64,000 nucleotides of DNA, taken from Bacteroidales bacterium M6. Lineage in GTDB: Bacteria > Bacteroidota > Bacteroidia > Bacteroidales > Muribaculaceae. Positions within the stretch are counted from its first letter, which is position 1. Each line of letters begins with the position of its first letter. The translations under genes were made by a program, and so were the position numbers. Shown here piece by piece: positions 41,177 through 49,024 of the stretch. The DNA is taken from assembly GCA_001689485.1 (NCBI GenBank), contig LUJQ01000066.1:55961-119960 (forward strand), read 5' to 3'. Under the pieces are notes generated by a model. That model saw nothing but the letters and a program-made list of their open reading frames with translations, did not search any database and had not been told where the DNA came from.

Positions 41177-41931
41177 TCAAAAAGACTTAACTGAATTGGT
41201 TCGACTGCTTTTTTCTTCTCGGTATCGCCGGCTGGGACGACATCTTTTGCGGCAGATAATTTCCTCTCGGCCATCATTGCAAGACCGCTGAGATATGACG
41301 TGGATTCCATCTTATCCATCTTTCTCACACATGGCACACCGAGAATATTGAGTGCTTCATTTGTTCTCCAACCACCGCGATAATCTGCCGGGTTAAGACT
41401 ATCACCCCACACGACTTCTCCGTTAACTCCATGGATAATGAAATTACACACTGTCATAAGGCAGCAAATTCTATCCATATCCTGAGCGCAGCAGTAATTA
41501 CCGGGATGAAGGACATGAGAAGCAAGAAGCATACGGCCACTTCCGCAGGCGCAGTCCATAACCCTTTCGCCGGTTATTTCTCCGGGGTCGGTAATTTTAG
41601 CCATGAATTCGCAGATGTGCATCGGAGTGAAATACTGTCCGGTCCAATGTTTCTTCATAGTGCCGGAGAGATAATCCATATACAAATCTCCGAGTAGATC
41701 ATACCACTCTTTTTGTTTCAGAGCTTCGTTCATAGATGATACCCACGAGGTCAGCAATTCCATACAGACCTCCGACTCTTCTTTGCTGAAAGGTCTCTCG
41801 ATAGCCGAGACTGTTATATCGAAACCTGCAATGACAAACTCCATGAACCTCTCGAAGATGCTATACGGCTCGAATCTATGACGGTATTTCTCGAATACCT
41901 GAATCATCGGTTTCTTGTAATCTGTAATCAT
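41173..41931 (-). CDS. N6-adenine methylase-like protein, atypical
   Basis: 252 aa. HWTGQYFTP and VMDCACGSGRMLLAS are the typical HsdM/N6-Mtase start and SAM-binding motifs. The catalytic (D/N)PPY box is not found; in its place stands GDSLNPADYRGGWR. It could be catalytically inactive, or use a variant motif. It ends in QLSLF, a possible clamp-binding peptide. It overlaps the ThiF gene by 4 nt, so it is tied to the PRTRC cassette. Confidence 0.7.
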   Translation of the reverse strand: MITDYKKPMIQVFEKYRHRFEPYSIFERFMEFVIAGFDITVSAIERPFSKEESEVCMELLTSWVSSMNEALKQKEWYDLLGDLYMDYLSGTMKKHWTGQYFTPMHICEFMAKITDPGEITGERVMDCACGSGRMLLASHVLHPGNYCCAQDMDRICCLMTVCNFIIHGVNGEVVWGDSLNPADYRGGWRTNEALNILGVPCVRKMDKMESTSYLSGLAMMAERKLSAAKDVVPAGDTEKKKAVEPIQLSLFE

Positions 41932-42686
41932 AGCTTGATGGGGTTTACGTTCATGGTAGCCAGATTGACAAATGCACCCTGCATATCAATGTTGCCGTCA
42001 TAGAAGAGTTTCCACAGCAAAGCACACCCCGTTTGGGCTAGGAACGAATTGACAAATAAATCCTGCTTACGCAGCGCCTCCGCGAGTGAGCAGCTTGGCC
42101 CGCTGTCCTCGTCTTTTACTTCGCTGAGGTCGAAGAACTCGTCCACGCACTTCATGCTTTTCACGGTCTTATATTTTCGGCTTTTCGGTTGCTCTACGTC
42201 TTTCAGCGTTCCGAGAATGACCTGACCACGGTCGAGCTGATTGCCGAAATCGAGCCAATATATACACATTCTATCATCAAATCCGTTCGTTTCTCTCAGA
42301 TTCTTACCGATAGCTATACGGGCGTTTACATTGTCGACGCAGGTTATCGTGATATTGGCGGCGGCTAAGTTCTTTCCATCGTACATCATCTTCTTGGCTT
42401 CCCAATCAGTCCCGTAGAAAGAATTGATTCGGGTCGCAAGCACATTGGCTTTGCTCAACCCTATATCCGACGCGCTGAATAATTGCCGGCCGATGTTCGC
42501 TTCCGTAACAATATCGTCGTCGATGATAGTCACAAACAACCCAGGGTGTCCTAACTTGTAGAGGGCATAATCCATGCGAGCGAGGGCGCCAACAACTTGG
42601 CTACCCGTTCCGCCGGCTCCTATCAGGTTCACGGTTACGCGGTGCCGTGGATTGGTTATGTAGTTGTGAGTGAAATGAGTTTTCAT
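41928..42686 (-). CDS. PRTRC system ThiF/E1-like protein
   Basis: 252 aa. VNLIGAGGTGSQVVGAL is the nucleotide-binding loop of E1/ThiF enzymes. IIDDDIVTEANIGRQLF followed by DIGLSKA is the conserved D-x-D/NxxRQ segment. GPSCSLAEALRKQDLFVNS near residue 205 is a plausible active-cysteine region. E1-like enzymes adenylate the C-terminal glycine of a ubiquitin-like protein and may pass it on as a thioester. Overlaps of 4 nt on both sides place it in the cassette with E2-like and Ub-like genes. Confidence 0.9.
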   Translation of the reverse strand: MKTHFTHNYITNPRHRVTVNLIGAGGTGSQVVGALARMDYALYKLGHPGLFVTIIDDDIVTEANIGRQLFSASDIGLSKANVLATRINSFYGTDWEAKKMMYDGKNLAAANITITCVDNVNARIAIGKNLRETNGFDDRMCIYWLDFGNQLDRGQVILGTLKDVEQPKSRKYKTVKSMKCVDEFFDLSEVKDEDSGPSCSLAEALRKQDLFVNSFLAQTGCALLWKLFYDGNIDMQGAFVNLATMNVNPIKL

Positions 42687-43375
42687 TTGAGAATGTCTTT
42701 TAGCTTGATTTTCGACTTTAAGAGCGCGTCCATCGGGAAGGGCTGGCCTTTTTCGATACAGTTCTTGGTTATCACGGCAAGATTGCCCTTCACTGGATTA
42801 CCGCCGTAGATATGGGAAAACTCCGAGTTCCAGAACATTGTCTCCCAATATTCCATCGCCTCAATATAGGTTAATGACTTAGGACGCTTAGTTTTTGCGG
42901 TACCGAGGCAAACGTCATGATTGCTCACATTGAAGAATGGAGCCTGATAGAGAGGGCCTTTAGGTGACTTCCCTTTGAAACAGTAGACTTTCAGAGAATT
43001 ATCGTTTGCTTCATAAACTATCCCTGGCATGACCACCTCTCCTTCAGGTATACCAAGTGAATCTACAAAATACATTCTCCTTTTCATGGGAGGATTGTAC
43101 CAGATAAGTCTGGTGCGACCTGTGGTCGTGTCGGCATAAAGCAGGTTCTTAGGGATTACGCCGTGGTAACCTTGCGAAAGGTCTTCAGAGTCCTCTACGA
43201 TAGCCCTGAATATTTCTGTAACACACTTCTTGGTTAGGGGCTTACCGGCACCCATTTTGCCGTCAATAATATCGCGTCGCTCCAAATATGGGGCTGAATT
43301 GGTTGAAGTATATACGACGATAGCCATTTTGGGGTCGTACATTTCATCCAGCGCTTGTGTCAGTTGATTGCTCAT
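42683..43375 (-). CDS. PRTRC system protein B (E2-like)
   Basis: 230 aa. The family is the prokaryotic E2-D type. The core includes RTRLIWYNPPMKRRMYF and FFNVSNHDVCLGTAKTKRP, where Cys with the nearby His is the candidate conjugating cysteine. It would accept the ubiquitin-like protein from ThiF. It overlaps protein 43344-44540 by 32 nt. Confidence 0.85.
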   Translation of the reverse strand: MSNQLTQALDEMYDPKMAIVVYTSTNSAPYLERRDIIDGKMGAGKPLTKKCVTEIFRAIVEDSEDLSQGYHGVIPKNLLYADTTTGRTRLIWYNPPMKRRMYFVDSLGIPEGEVVMPGIVYEANDNSLKVYCFKGKSPKGPLYQAPFFNVSNHDVCLGTAKTKRPKSLTYIEAMEYWETMFWNSEFSHIYGGNPVKGNLAVITKNCIEKGQPFPMDALLKSKIKLKDILK

Positions 43376-44540
43376 TTCTTATATGTTCTGTTATATCCAC
43401 AAAACTGCAGAACCACTCGGCCCACCTTTTCGGGAAGTCCGATGCACAAAAGTCAGAATCTATTTCCGGAGTAAGTATCCTAAAGTCATACAGACCACTC
43501 ACGTCGATTGAACTCGCTTCGCCGTTGATGCAGTCAGTTATGCCCTCTACAATCTCGTCCATTAAATCGTAGACCATAACAAAGAGGCGTCTGGGGTCCA
43601 TCATTCCTTCATCGTGTTCGTCGAAATCTTCTATATTGCACCAAAACGGTGTACGAATATAATTTATCCATTTATCTTCCTCACTCAATATCAGTCCGTC
43701 TCGTATTGAATTTAGTAGAGGGCCATATTGAGTCCCCGCATATTTGGCACGGGCTTCTTCGAGGTCTGAGCGCATCTTGTCAAGATCGCTGGGAAAAGAA
43801 TGACATTCGCATATAAGCTGATGGATTTTTCCCTCAAGGTATGAGTCTATAAAAGATTTTAGTTCATTGTATCTTTCTTCATCCTCGTTTTTCAGTTCAG
43901 CTAATTGCTCGCCTTCGTCCCAAAGTCCTAAAACATATGATGCATCACAATGATCTTCGGGCATCTGCGCGTAGTTGCAGATAGAGAGGACGCTGTATGC
44001 GCTCGTTACAATCGGCCTTAATTCTTTGGGTAGTCTCTCTACGAATGACACCGGGAAGAAAAAGAGTGTGTTATAGTCAAAATCGCATAAGTCGTACTCA
44101 TGAATGACTACCATATTCATCTTCTCGTCATAGTCGAGGCAAATTTCGTGGTCGGTCGGTGCTACCGATTTGGCTATGCAAAGCAATTCACTCAAGTCAG
44201 ACAATGCGTTCTCGGACGGAGTAAAGTCAAATTCAGCGCATTGTATATTGCAATATGCCTCAACTGCGGCCGCAAGATACTCGATATTGCTGGCGGCGTC
44301 TATCTTGAACTCGTTCTTATACGTCCAATAGACAACCCCATTTTCAGTAACCTGCCCGAATGGTTTATCACAAACGGGCAGGTTAACTGATGGTATCGGG
44401 CTAAGGACTTCGTTCAGAAAGGCATTCTGCACTTTCTTTTTGGCAACAAAACCGGTTCGCGTTCCTCCACGGCTCGCAGATAATCGCGGCGACCTTGCTC
44501 CTGAAGTAGAATCCTTCCTATTTTTGAGAGAAGTCTCCAT
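43344..44540 (-). CDS. PRTRC-associated protein, possibly protein F-like
   Basis: 398 aa, acidic. The N-terminus is basic and low complexity (SGARSPRLSASRGGTRTG). The body has no motif I can name. By position between protein C and protein B it corresponds to the variable F-like member of PRTRC cassettes. Function unknown. Confidence 0.55.
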   Translation of the reverse strand: METSLKNRKDSTSGARSPRLSASRGGTRTGFVAKKKVQNAFLNEVLSPIPSVNLPVCDKPFGQVTENGVVYWTYKNEFKIDAASNIEYLAAAVEAYCNIQCAEFDFTPSENALSDLSELLCIAKSVAPTDHEICLDYDEKMNMVVIHEYDLCDFDYNTLFFFPVSFVERLPKELRPIVTSAYSVLSICNYAQMPEDHCDASYVLGLWDEGEQLAELKNEDEERYNELKSFIDSYLEGKIHQLICECHSFPSDLDKMRSDLEEARAKYAGTQYGPLLNSIRDGLILSEEDKWINYIRTPFWCNIEDFDEHDEGMMDPRRLFVMVYDLMDEIVEGITDCINGEASSIDVSGLYDFRILTPEIDSDFCASDFPKRWAEWFCSFVDITEHIRNEQSTDTSAG

Positions 44541-44559
44541 TCTTCGGATTCTGATTTAT

Positions 44560-45072
44560 TCATTTCTTGTTGTTTCTCTTCCGAGGCGGTCTGCGATTTG
44601 CGGCTTGCTGCTTTGCGGTTGCCCATCGACAATTTTCAGGGGTGTAATCTCCATTATTATCAATTCGATCAAGCGAATATCCTTTAGGATGTTCCCCCAT
44701 ATCTTCAAGAAAAGCTTCAAAAGATGCGTTCCATCTATCACAAACCTTTATACCTCTTCCACCATAGCCTGCGTAATCTTGACTATCTGGATTGTTACAT
44801 CTAGCTCTCAATGAGAGCCAAATGTTATACTCTGAAGTGCCAGCGAAACCATGCTTAAGATTACGCTCTATTGTATGCTCCCGTCTCAAACATCCGCAGG
44901 AAACGGTGGGGAATTTTTTCCGTCGTAAAGTAGATGTTGTCGGATAGCACACATTTCCGCAATCGCATTGGCATTTCCAATGTATTCTTACGACGCCGTA
45001 GTTGGTCGGCTGTGGCACCCGTTCGAGTACCACAAGCCTTCCAAATCTTTGTCCTACGAGGTTGAACTTCAC
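44560..45072 (-). CDS. HNH-type endonuclease
   Basis: 170 aa with a GTG start. N-terminal NUMOD-like segment (LVGQRFGRLVVLERV), then Cys-rich WKCQCDCGN ... SCGCLRREH, and C-terminal YSLDRIDNNGDYTPENCRWA, the HNH-like core common in free-standing phage homing nucleases. It sits alone between the Ub-like gene and the F-like gene of the cassette, a typical homing insertion. Confidence 0.8.
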   Translation of the reverse strand: MKFNLVGQRFGRLVVLERVPQPTNYGVVRIHWKCQCDCGNVCYPTTSTLRRKKFPTVSCGCLRREHTIERNLKHGFAGTSEYNIWLSLRARCNNPDSQDYAGYGGRGIKVCDRWNASFEAFLEDMGEHPKGYSLDRIDNNGDYTPENCRWATAKQQAANRRPPRKRNNKK

Positions 45073-45076
45073 GATG

Positions 45077-45286
45077 CTAACCTTTCGTTCCTACGGTAGT
45101 CTTGAACTCATAAACAGCCTTATCATTTTCGATCTTAGGGCCGAAAACATTCGAGGTTGTCAGCTCAGGATATTGATTAGAGTAGTAGGCCATGACTTCC
45201 TCCGGAGAAAGCATGGGATTTGGGTCTGGGAGCATTTCATCTTTCTTCTTGAAGACGCGTGGGAATTTCGATGTGTTGAGTGCCAT
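45077..45286 (-). CDS. PRTRC system protein C, ubiquitin-like
   Basis: 69 aa. The pattern PRVFKKKDEMLPDPNPMLSP, EEVMAYYSNQYPEL and a C-terminal YEFKTTVGTKG matches the prokaryotic ubiquitin-like family of PRTRC cassettes. The protein ends in a free Gly, as needed for activation by an E1-like enzyme. It is the probable modifier of the system. Confidence 0.85.
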   Translation of the reverse strand: MALNTSKFPRVFKKKDEMLPDPNPMLSPEEVMAYYSNQYPELTTSNVFGPKIENDKAVYEFKTTVGTKG

Positions 45287-45288
45287 AA

Positions 45289-45915
45289 TTATTCCTCCTC
45301 TTCGTCGCTGGTTTCACAATCGCCATCACATTCGCTCGCCGCCGGCTTGTCTTTCTTACCTTTGGTGGCATTGAGAGATACGTTCTTGCCATCAGACTTG
45401 TCATCTGTCGGGCCAAATAGCGCACCCTGACCTGAGGCAGAATTGATTTCGTTGGTCAGAGTATCGAGGGTGGTTTTGTCGGTGGGGAGTGCCACCTTGC
45501 GGGCTAATTCCACGCATTTGAGAGCGTCGCGATATTTCTGCTCTTTCAGGTTGGTGCGTGCGAGATTGACGTAGCCGTCATACTCTTTCTTACGGTTGGC
45601 CTCAGCCACTTTCTTTTCCTCCTCCATCTTGGACTTGGCTTTGGCTTCTTCAGCGGCCTGCTCGTAGGATGCCATATCGACAAGCAAACCGGTAGTCTTG
45701 CGGACCGGCTCAGCGATGGCATCGATGAAACCCTCGTCGAGTTCTTCGGGTGTACCTGATACGTTGAGAGGGACGATTTTGTTCTTGGCGCCGTCCTTTA
45801 CGAGATTGTTTCCGGGAAGTACGCCGACGGTCATGATACCGTCTTTCTGTGCGATGGTTATGGTCGCAGTGCAACCTTCGCCAAGCACTTCTGAAAGCGT
45901 TTTGAAAAGATTCAT
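45289..45915 (-). CDS. PRTRC system protein E
   Basis: 208 aa. The N-terminal domain has LSEVLGEGCTATITIAQKDG and IVPLNVSGTPEELDEGF, the hallmark of protein E. A coiled-coil central region (AAEEAKAKSKMEEEKKVAEA), a TPR-like segment and an acidic C-terminal tail ending DEEEE follow. The start codon is preceded by the TTAAATATCAAT element. It may serve as a scaffold for the cassette. Confidence 0.8.
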   Translation of the reverse strand: MNLFKTLSEVLGEGCTATITIAQKDGIMTVGVLPGNNLVKDGAKNKIVPLNVSGTPEELDEGFIDAIAEPVRKTTGLLVDMASYEQAAEEAKAKSKMEEEKKVAEANRKKEYDGYVNLARTNLKEQKYRDALKCVELARKVALPTDKTTLDTLTNEINSASGQGALFGPTDDKSDGKNVSLNATKGKKDKPAASECDGDCETSDEEEE

Positions 45916-45937
45916 ATTATTGATATTTAAGTTGAAG

Positions 45938-46216
45938 TTATTTGAGTTTCTTTAGAAGGACATCTGCGAGATTGACGGCAACCTCAGCTGCCGCATCGTA
46001 TATCTGCTCCTTGACTGACGGTGCATCATTGCCTCCACAGGCTACCTGGACCACCTGAGACGTTACCATGGGCGCGAGTGAGGCGAGACATTCTTTGGCT
46101 ATCTCATAGCGACGCTGGGATTTTATGGCTTCTGCACTTGTTGCCTTTTCTACCTGCACATGAAAGAACCGTTTGGCCGACGAGTAGGTGTCCATTTCAA
46201 TCTGTGACATTGCCAT
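45938..46216 (-). CDS. Hypothetical phage protein, 92 aa
   Basis: An Ala-rich helical protein, possibly coiled coil (YDAAAEVAVNLADVLLKKLK). It lies 22 nt upstream of protein E. Function unknown. Confidence 0.55.
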   Translation of the reverse strand: MAMSQIEMDTYSSAKRFFHVQVEKATSAEAIKSQRRYEIAKECLASLAPMVTSQVVQVACGGNDAPSVKEQIYDAAAEVAVNLADVLLKKLK

Positions 46217-46219
46217 AGG

Positions 46220-46519
46220 TCAGACAAGGTTTGCGACAACGAATGAACGGAACCCCTTCTTCTCGATATCGAAATAAAACATAGCTGTGCCGTTGAATGC
46301 TGAGAATGTTTCGGTTAGCATGTTCTTGAGTGTTCCCACGGCCTCACGGATTTCTCCGTTCACTTTGCGGTAATGAAATCGGACCTCGCCGGCGGCAAGT
46401 TTGACTTGCAGTTTCGCGGCTTTCCAGGCCATTCTCAAGGCTTCGCCGATTGTCAATCCGTTTTGACTGCGGCGTATGGCATTCGCCACTTTGAAGATAC
46501 TTGATTTGTCTACGTTCAT
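46220..46519 (-). CDS. SH3-like (DUF2693-type) protein, 99 aa
   Basis: The ATG at 46519 (MNVDKSSIFKVAN) is used. The C-terminal half GEVRFHYRKVNGEIREAVGTL matches the SH3 beta-barrel DUF2693-like group, common in Bacteroidetes phages and mobile elements. The N-terminal half is a helical segment (IGEALRMAWKAAKLQ). A leader box TGCAAATAAG lies in the gap upstream. Function unknown. Confidence 0.6.
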   Translation of the reverse strand: MNVDKSSIFKVANAIRRSQNGLTIGEALRMAWKAAKLQVKLAAGEVRFHYRKVNGEIREAVGTLKNMLTETFSAFNGTAMFYFDIEKKGFRSFVVANLV

Positions 46520-46552
46520 AATTTCAGATTTTGAAAGATTTCTTATTTGCAT

Positions 46553-46690
46553 TTACTTGTATAGATACTCGCAGAAGTGGATAAACTCATTAAGTGCGGT
46601 TTCCTCGCTTTCGCAGGATTCCATGACCGCTTCTCTTGACTGCAGATCGCAGGTGGCTACCTCCATTCTTATAAAATCCTCAAATGTCAT
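46553..46690 (-). CDS. Small ORF, 45 aa
   Basis: The frame MTFEDFIRMEVATCDLQSRE continues with an acidic helix and ends in CEYLYK. Its ATG overlaps the TGA of the next upstream micro-ORF (ATGA), which suggests coupled translation. Function unknown. Confidence 0.5.
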   Translation of the reverse strand: MTFEDFIRMEVATCDLQSREAVMESCESEETALNEFIHFCEYLYK

Positions 46691-46758
46691 TTTTTATACC
46701 ATTCTTCGGATTCGTATTTCTCCTGAAGGTACTCTGCGTACTCTCTTTTCTTATCCAT
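46687..46758 (-). CDS. Micro-ORF, 23 aa, first ORF after promoter P7
   Basis: A 23-codon frame (MDKKREYAEYLQEKYESEEW, then YKK) begins 39 nt downstream of the P7 -7 element and ends in ATGA overlapping the 45-aa gene. It may be a leader peptide or a very small protein. Confidence 0.4.
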   Translation of the reverse strand: MDKKREYAEYLQEKYESEEWYKK

Positions 46759-46796
46759 CGTTCTTCGGTTTTGATTAAACATCTTATTTGCATATA

Positions 46797-46860
46797 CAAA
46801 AGTAACCAAAAATAATCATATACGCAAATATAGTAGCAATTATTTTAATCAAATCTGCAA
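46797..46860 (-). promoter_or_regulatory. Phage promoter P7, drives the PRTRC operon
   Basis: Minus strand: TTG, 20 bp, TACTTTTG. Boxes TAATCATATACGCAA (46813-46827) and TAATCAAATCTGCAA (46846-46860) are 33 bp apart. It drives genes from 46758 down to 40419, including the ubiquitin-like cassette. Confidence 0.75.
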
Positions 46861-46874
46861 TTTTAGCAAATAAG

Positions 46875-47480
46875 CTAATGATTATGCTTGTTTTCTTTGT
46901 CAATTTCTCTGGCTCTTCCTCCAAAATATGGGCTGTTTCGTACTTCCTCCTTTTTATCTTTAGGAAGTGTTCTATACCAATCCTCGAAAGAAATACTGTT
47001 TTTGCGGCTTTCCTCGTATGCCTTCTCGCGTTCCTCTTTCTCTCGCACCTCTGCTTCACGATTTATTTCAATTTTTCTGTCAGCACAAAAAGAATCAAGA
47101 GATTTTAAAATACGCATGGGATCAACAGATCCATAGAAATCCTCATATCGACCAGACCGAAGTCGAGCGCAGAAGAGAATAAACTCAAAGAGATTGAGGT
47201 ATCCATACTCAAGACGGATTTGGATTGCAAGTTCGTCCAACTGCATATCACTAAGTTTGGCCTTGACTCCTGCAAATTCATTCACTTGGAGTAGCTGATC
47301 CTGTATCCATTTCACGGCCACATCTTCGTCGTATGCCTGAGCAAGATGAACTATCGCTGGAATATTCTTGGTATGGTATGCACTCAAAATGGTGGGAAAT
47401 GCTGCCATTACACCGGCCTGCAATGTCGGATTATATGCTTTCGCCACCTGGGAGGGCAGGTAGTTCTTCATAAGAGACAT
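46875..47480 (-). CDS. DUF6633-like phage protein
   Basis: About 201 aa from ATG at 47480 (MSLMKNYLPSQ); a frame extends upstream to 47627 but would overlap the replication gene by nearly 200 nt. The middle (LEYGYLNLFEFILFCARLRSG, YGSVDPMRILKSL) resembles DUF6633-like proteins of Bacteroidetes, found beside replication genes. A charged coiled-coil and the C-terminal SPYFGG follow. It may be a helicase-loading partner; unproven. Confidence 0.55.
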   Translation of the reverse strand: MSLMKNYLPSQVAKAYNPTLQAGVMAAFPTILSAYHTKNIPAIVHLAQAYDEDVAVKWIQDQLLQVNEFAGVKAKLSDMQLDELAIQIRLEYGYLNLFEFILFCARLRSGRYEDFYGSVDPMRILKSLDSFCADRKIEINREAEVREKEEREKAYEESRKNSISFEDWYRTLPKDKKEEVRNSPYFGGRAREIDKENKHNH

Positions 47481-48561
47481 CGCTAACGGACTCGCGCCTT
47501 TCAAGGTATCGTCGGTCTGCCTCTTCGATATCTGCGAGGATAGAAGCCCGTTGACGATAACTGTCAGAGAGGTCGGCTCCGACTGCTGGCCGTCCTTGCT
47601 TCGCCGAGGTATTAGTGATTCTGCCATTTGTTGCTGATTTTGTGCTGTTTCGTATTTCTGAAATTATGTTGTTATACTGGCTATTTATGGTCGAGACTGA
47701 GAAGTTATCCATAACCCAGCTTTTATTTATTCTTTCGAGGAACTGGCCGAGAGCTTTGAGAACTGAATCATCATCTACCGGCAGGGGATTTTCACGATGT
47801 TGCCGACTAAATGATATTTTTTGAAGCAGCTGTTTCATGTGCATTCCATCTTTTGCGCTCCAATAATAGGGGCTGTCGTACAGCTTTTGGTAAAATTCCT
47901 CAAAGACTGTCCGACCTCGAGCTACAAGGGTTGGAGATTTTTTTGTTTTCTCCTTTTTAGGTTTTGGCTCCTTTTTAGCCTTGGCTTTTTTATCCCCAAC
48001 CGACTCTTGCGCGCGCGAAAGAAGGCAAGAAGATTTATCTTCTTGCACGTCTCCGTTAGGAGACGTAATTTGTGTAGTATATATTTCTTTTGGTTCTTTT
48101 CTTTGAAAATCTGCCAACTGCGTCAACTTTGCGTCAAGATTGCGTCTGTCATCGTCCGAAAAGCCTGGTATTGCGCCTATTAACTGCGTCAAGATTGCGT
48201 CAAGATTGCGTCTGTGCGTCAATTTTGCGTCAAGATTGCGTCCAAGAATGTCGTAATCCTCTATATTACATATAAATATCCGCGTCAGTTTTGCGTCAGT
48301 TTTGCGTCTAATCTCTCCTTTTGACTCCAATTTTCTTAGGAATGCCTGAGCCTTTTCGGTGGTCGTTCCCCACAGTTTGGCGAGCTCGCCTTGGGTTGTT
48401 ACAAGTTCGCCGAAGCCGAATTTACAGACCACTCCTCGGACCATGCGCTCGGTTTCGCCGTCGCCGACCTCACGCAAAAGCAGGAGCCACCACTGGAATT
48501 TAGCAGGGTCGTCCTTCCATAGCCAATGCTGGTCTATGTTATCCGGGAGTTGATACTTCAT
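47431..48561 (-). CDS. Replication initiator-like protein
   Basis: 376 aa from ATG at 48561 (MKYQLPDNIDQHWLW). The N-terminal winged-helix region (GELAKLWGTTTEKAQAFLRK) is like that of phage replication (O/DnaD-type) proteins. The middle is repetitive (RRNLDAKLTQ repeated) because the DNA beneath is an iteron array. A basic Lys-rich linker (KKAKAKKEPKPKKEKTKK) and a C-terminal helical domain follow. It likely binds its own gene's iterons to start replication, as in lambda O. Confidence 0.65.
   Translation of the reverse strand: MKYQLPDNIDQHWLWKDDPAKFQWWLLLLREVGDGETERMVRGVVCKFGFGELVTTQGELAKLWGTTTEKAQAFLRKLESKGEIRRKTDAKLTRIFICNIEDYDILGRNLDAKLTHRRNLDAILTQLIGAIPGFSDDDRRNLDAKLTQLADFQRKEPKEIYTTQITSPNGDVQEDKSSCLLSRAQESVGDKKAKAKKEPKPKKEKTKKSPTLVARGRTVFEEFYQKLYDSPYYWSAKDGMHMKQLLQKISFSRQHRENPLPVDDDSVLKALGQFLERINKSWVMDNFSVSTINSQYNNIISEIRNSTKSATNGRITNTSAKQGRPAVGADLSDSYRQRASILADIEEADRRYLERRESVSDVSYEELPALPGGESI
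48120..48308. repeat. Iteron array, candidate replication origin
   Basis: Twelve copies of GCGTC (mostly TTGCGTCAA) lie at about 48120, 48131, 48142, 48186, 48197, 48208, 48216, 48227, 48238, 48282, 48293 and 48304. Spacing is 11 bp inside each group of three. An AT-rich stretch (TCTATATTACATATAAATA, about 48259) lies between the last two groups. It is inside the initiator gene, the layout of lambdoid origins. Confidence 0.75.
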
Positions 48562-48563
48562 GG

Positions 48564-49019
48564 TTACTGCGCCAAATAGCGATTTATGATGGTTATGAAC
48601 TCGTCGAGGGACTTGCACACGACATACTTGTTTCCGTGTCTCTCGATGTTTTTCTGCCATGTTCTTTGCTCCGGAGATTGATAGCGATCCGGGCGTTTCA
48701 TTTCTATGTATAGTGCGCCATAGCCATGACGGGGCATAGCCAGACACAAATCGGCTACACCTCGCACAATGCCCTCACGCTTTGTCCTACGTCCTTGACC
48801 GCCCAATCTTATTCCCTCGTTGGCGATGTGGAAAAGCACACCGTCATCCCATAGGGCGCGGTGCTGAAGCTGGAACCACTTGATGCAGGATTGCTGAATT
48901 TGGCTCTCCGACGGGCCTTCTGACGGGTCTCGGGGCGGCTTCTTGACTGTCTTTGGGTCGCGCCCTTCCTTGATGGCCTGGAGCACGAGCATATTGTATG
49001 AATCTTTTCTTGGTGCCAT
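48564..49019 (-). CDS. VRR-NUC domain nuclease
   Basis: 151 aa from ATG at 49019 (MAPRKDSYNML). SEGPSESQIQQSCIKWF, GQGRRTKREGIVRGVADLC and YIEMKRPDRYQSPEQRTW fit the VRR-NUC family of PD-(D/E)XK nucleases: the D in VADL and ExK in EMK are the catalytic core. These cut branched DNA in phages. It follows the HTH gene by 5 nt. Confidence 0.8.
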   Translation of the reverse strand: MAPRKDSYNMLVLQAIKEGRDPKTVKKPPRDPSEGPSESQIQQSCIKWFQLQHRALWDDGVLFHIANEGIRLGGQGRRTKREGIVRGVADLCLAMPRHGYGALYIEMKRPDRYQSPEQRTWQKNIERHGNKYVVCKSLDEFITIINRYLAQ

Positions 49020-49024
49020 TGTAT

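Noticed and set aside
41173..45915. CBASS or other cyclic-nucleotide defence system, because of the E1/E2 genes
   Set aside because: No nucleotidyltransferase or effector is present; Ub-like protein C and protein E point to PRTRC instead.
46784..47059. Minus-strand frame of 91 codons over promoter P7
   Set aside because: It runs through the promoter and operator boxes and lies in another frame of the DUF6633-like gene.
48120..48308. CRISPR array
   Set aside because: The repeats are too short (5-9 bp core at 11-bp steps) with no spacers; the array lies inside a coding gene.
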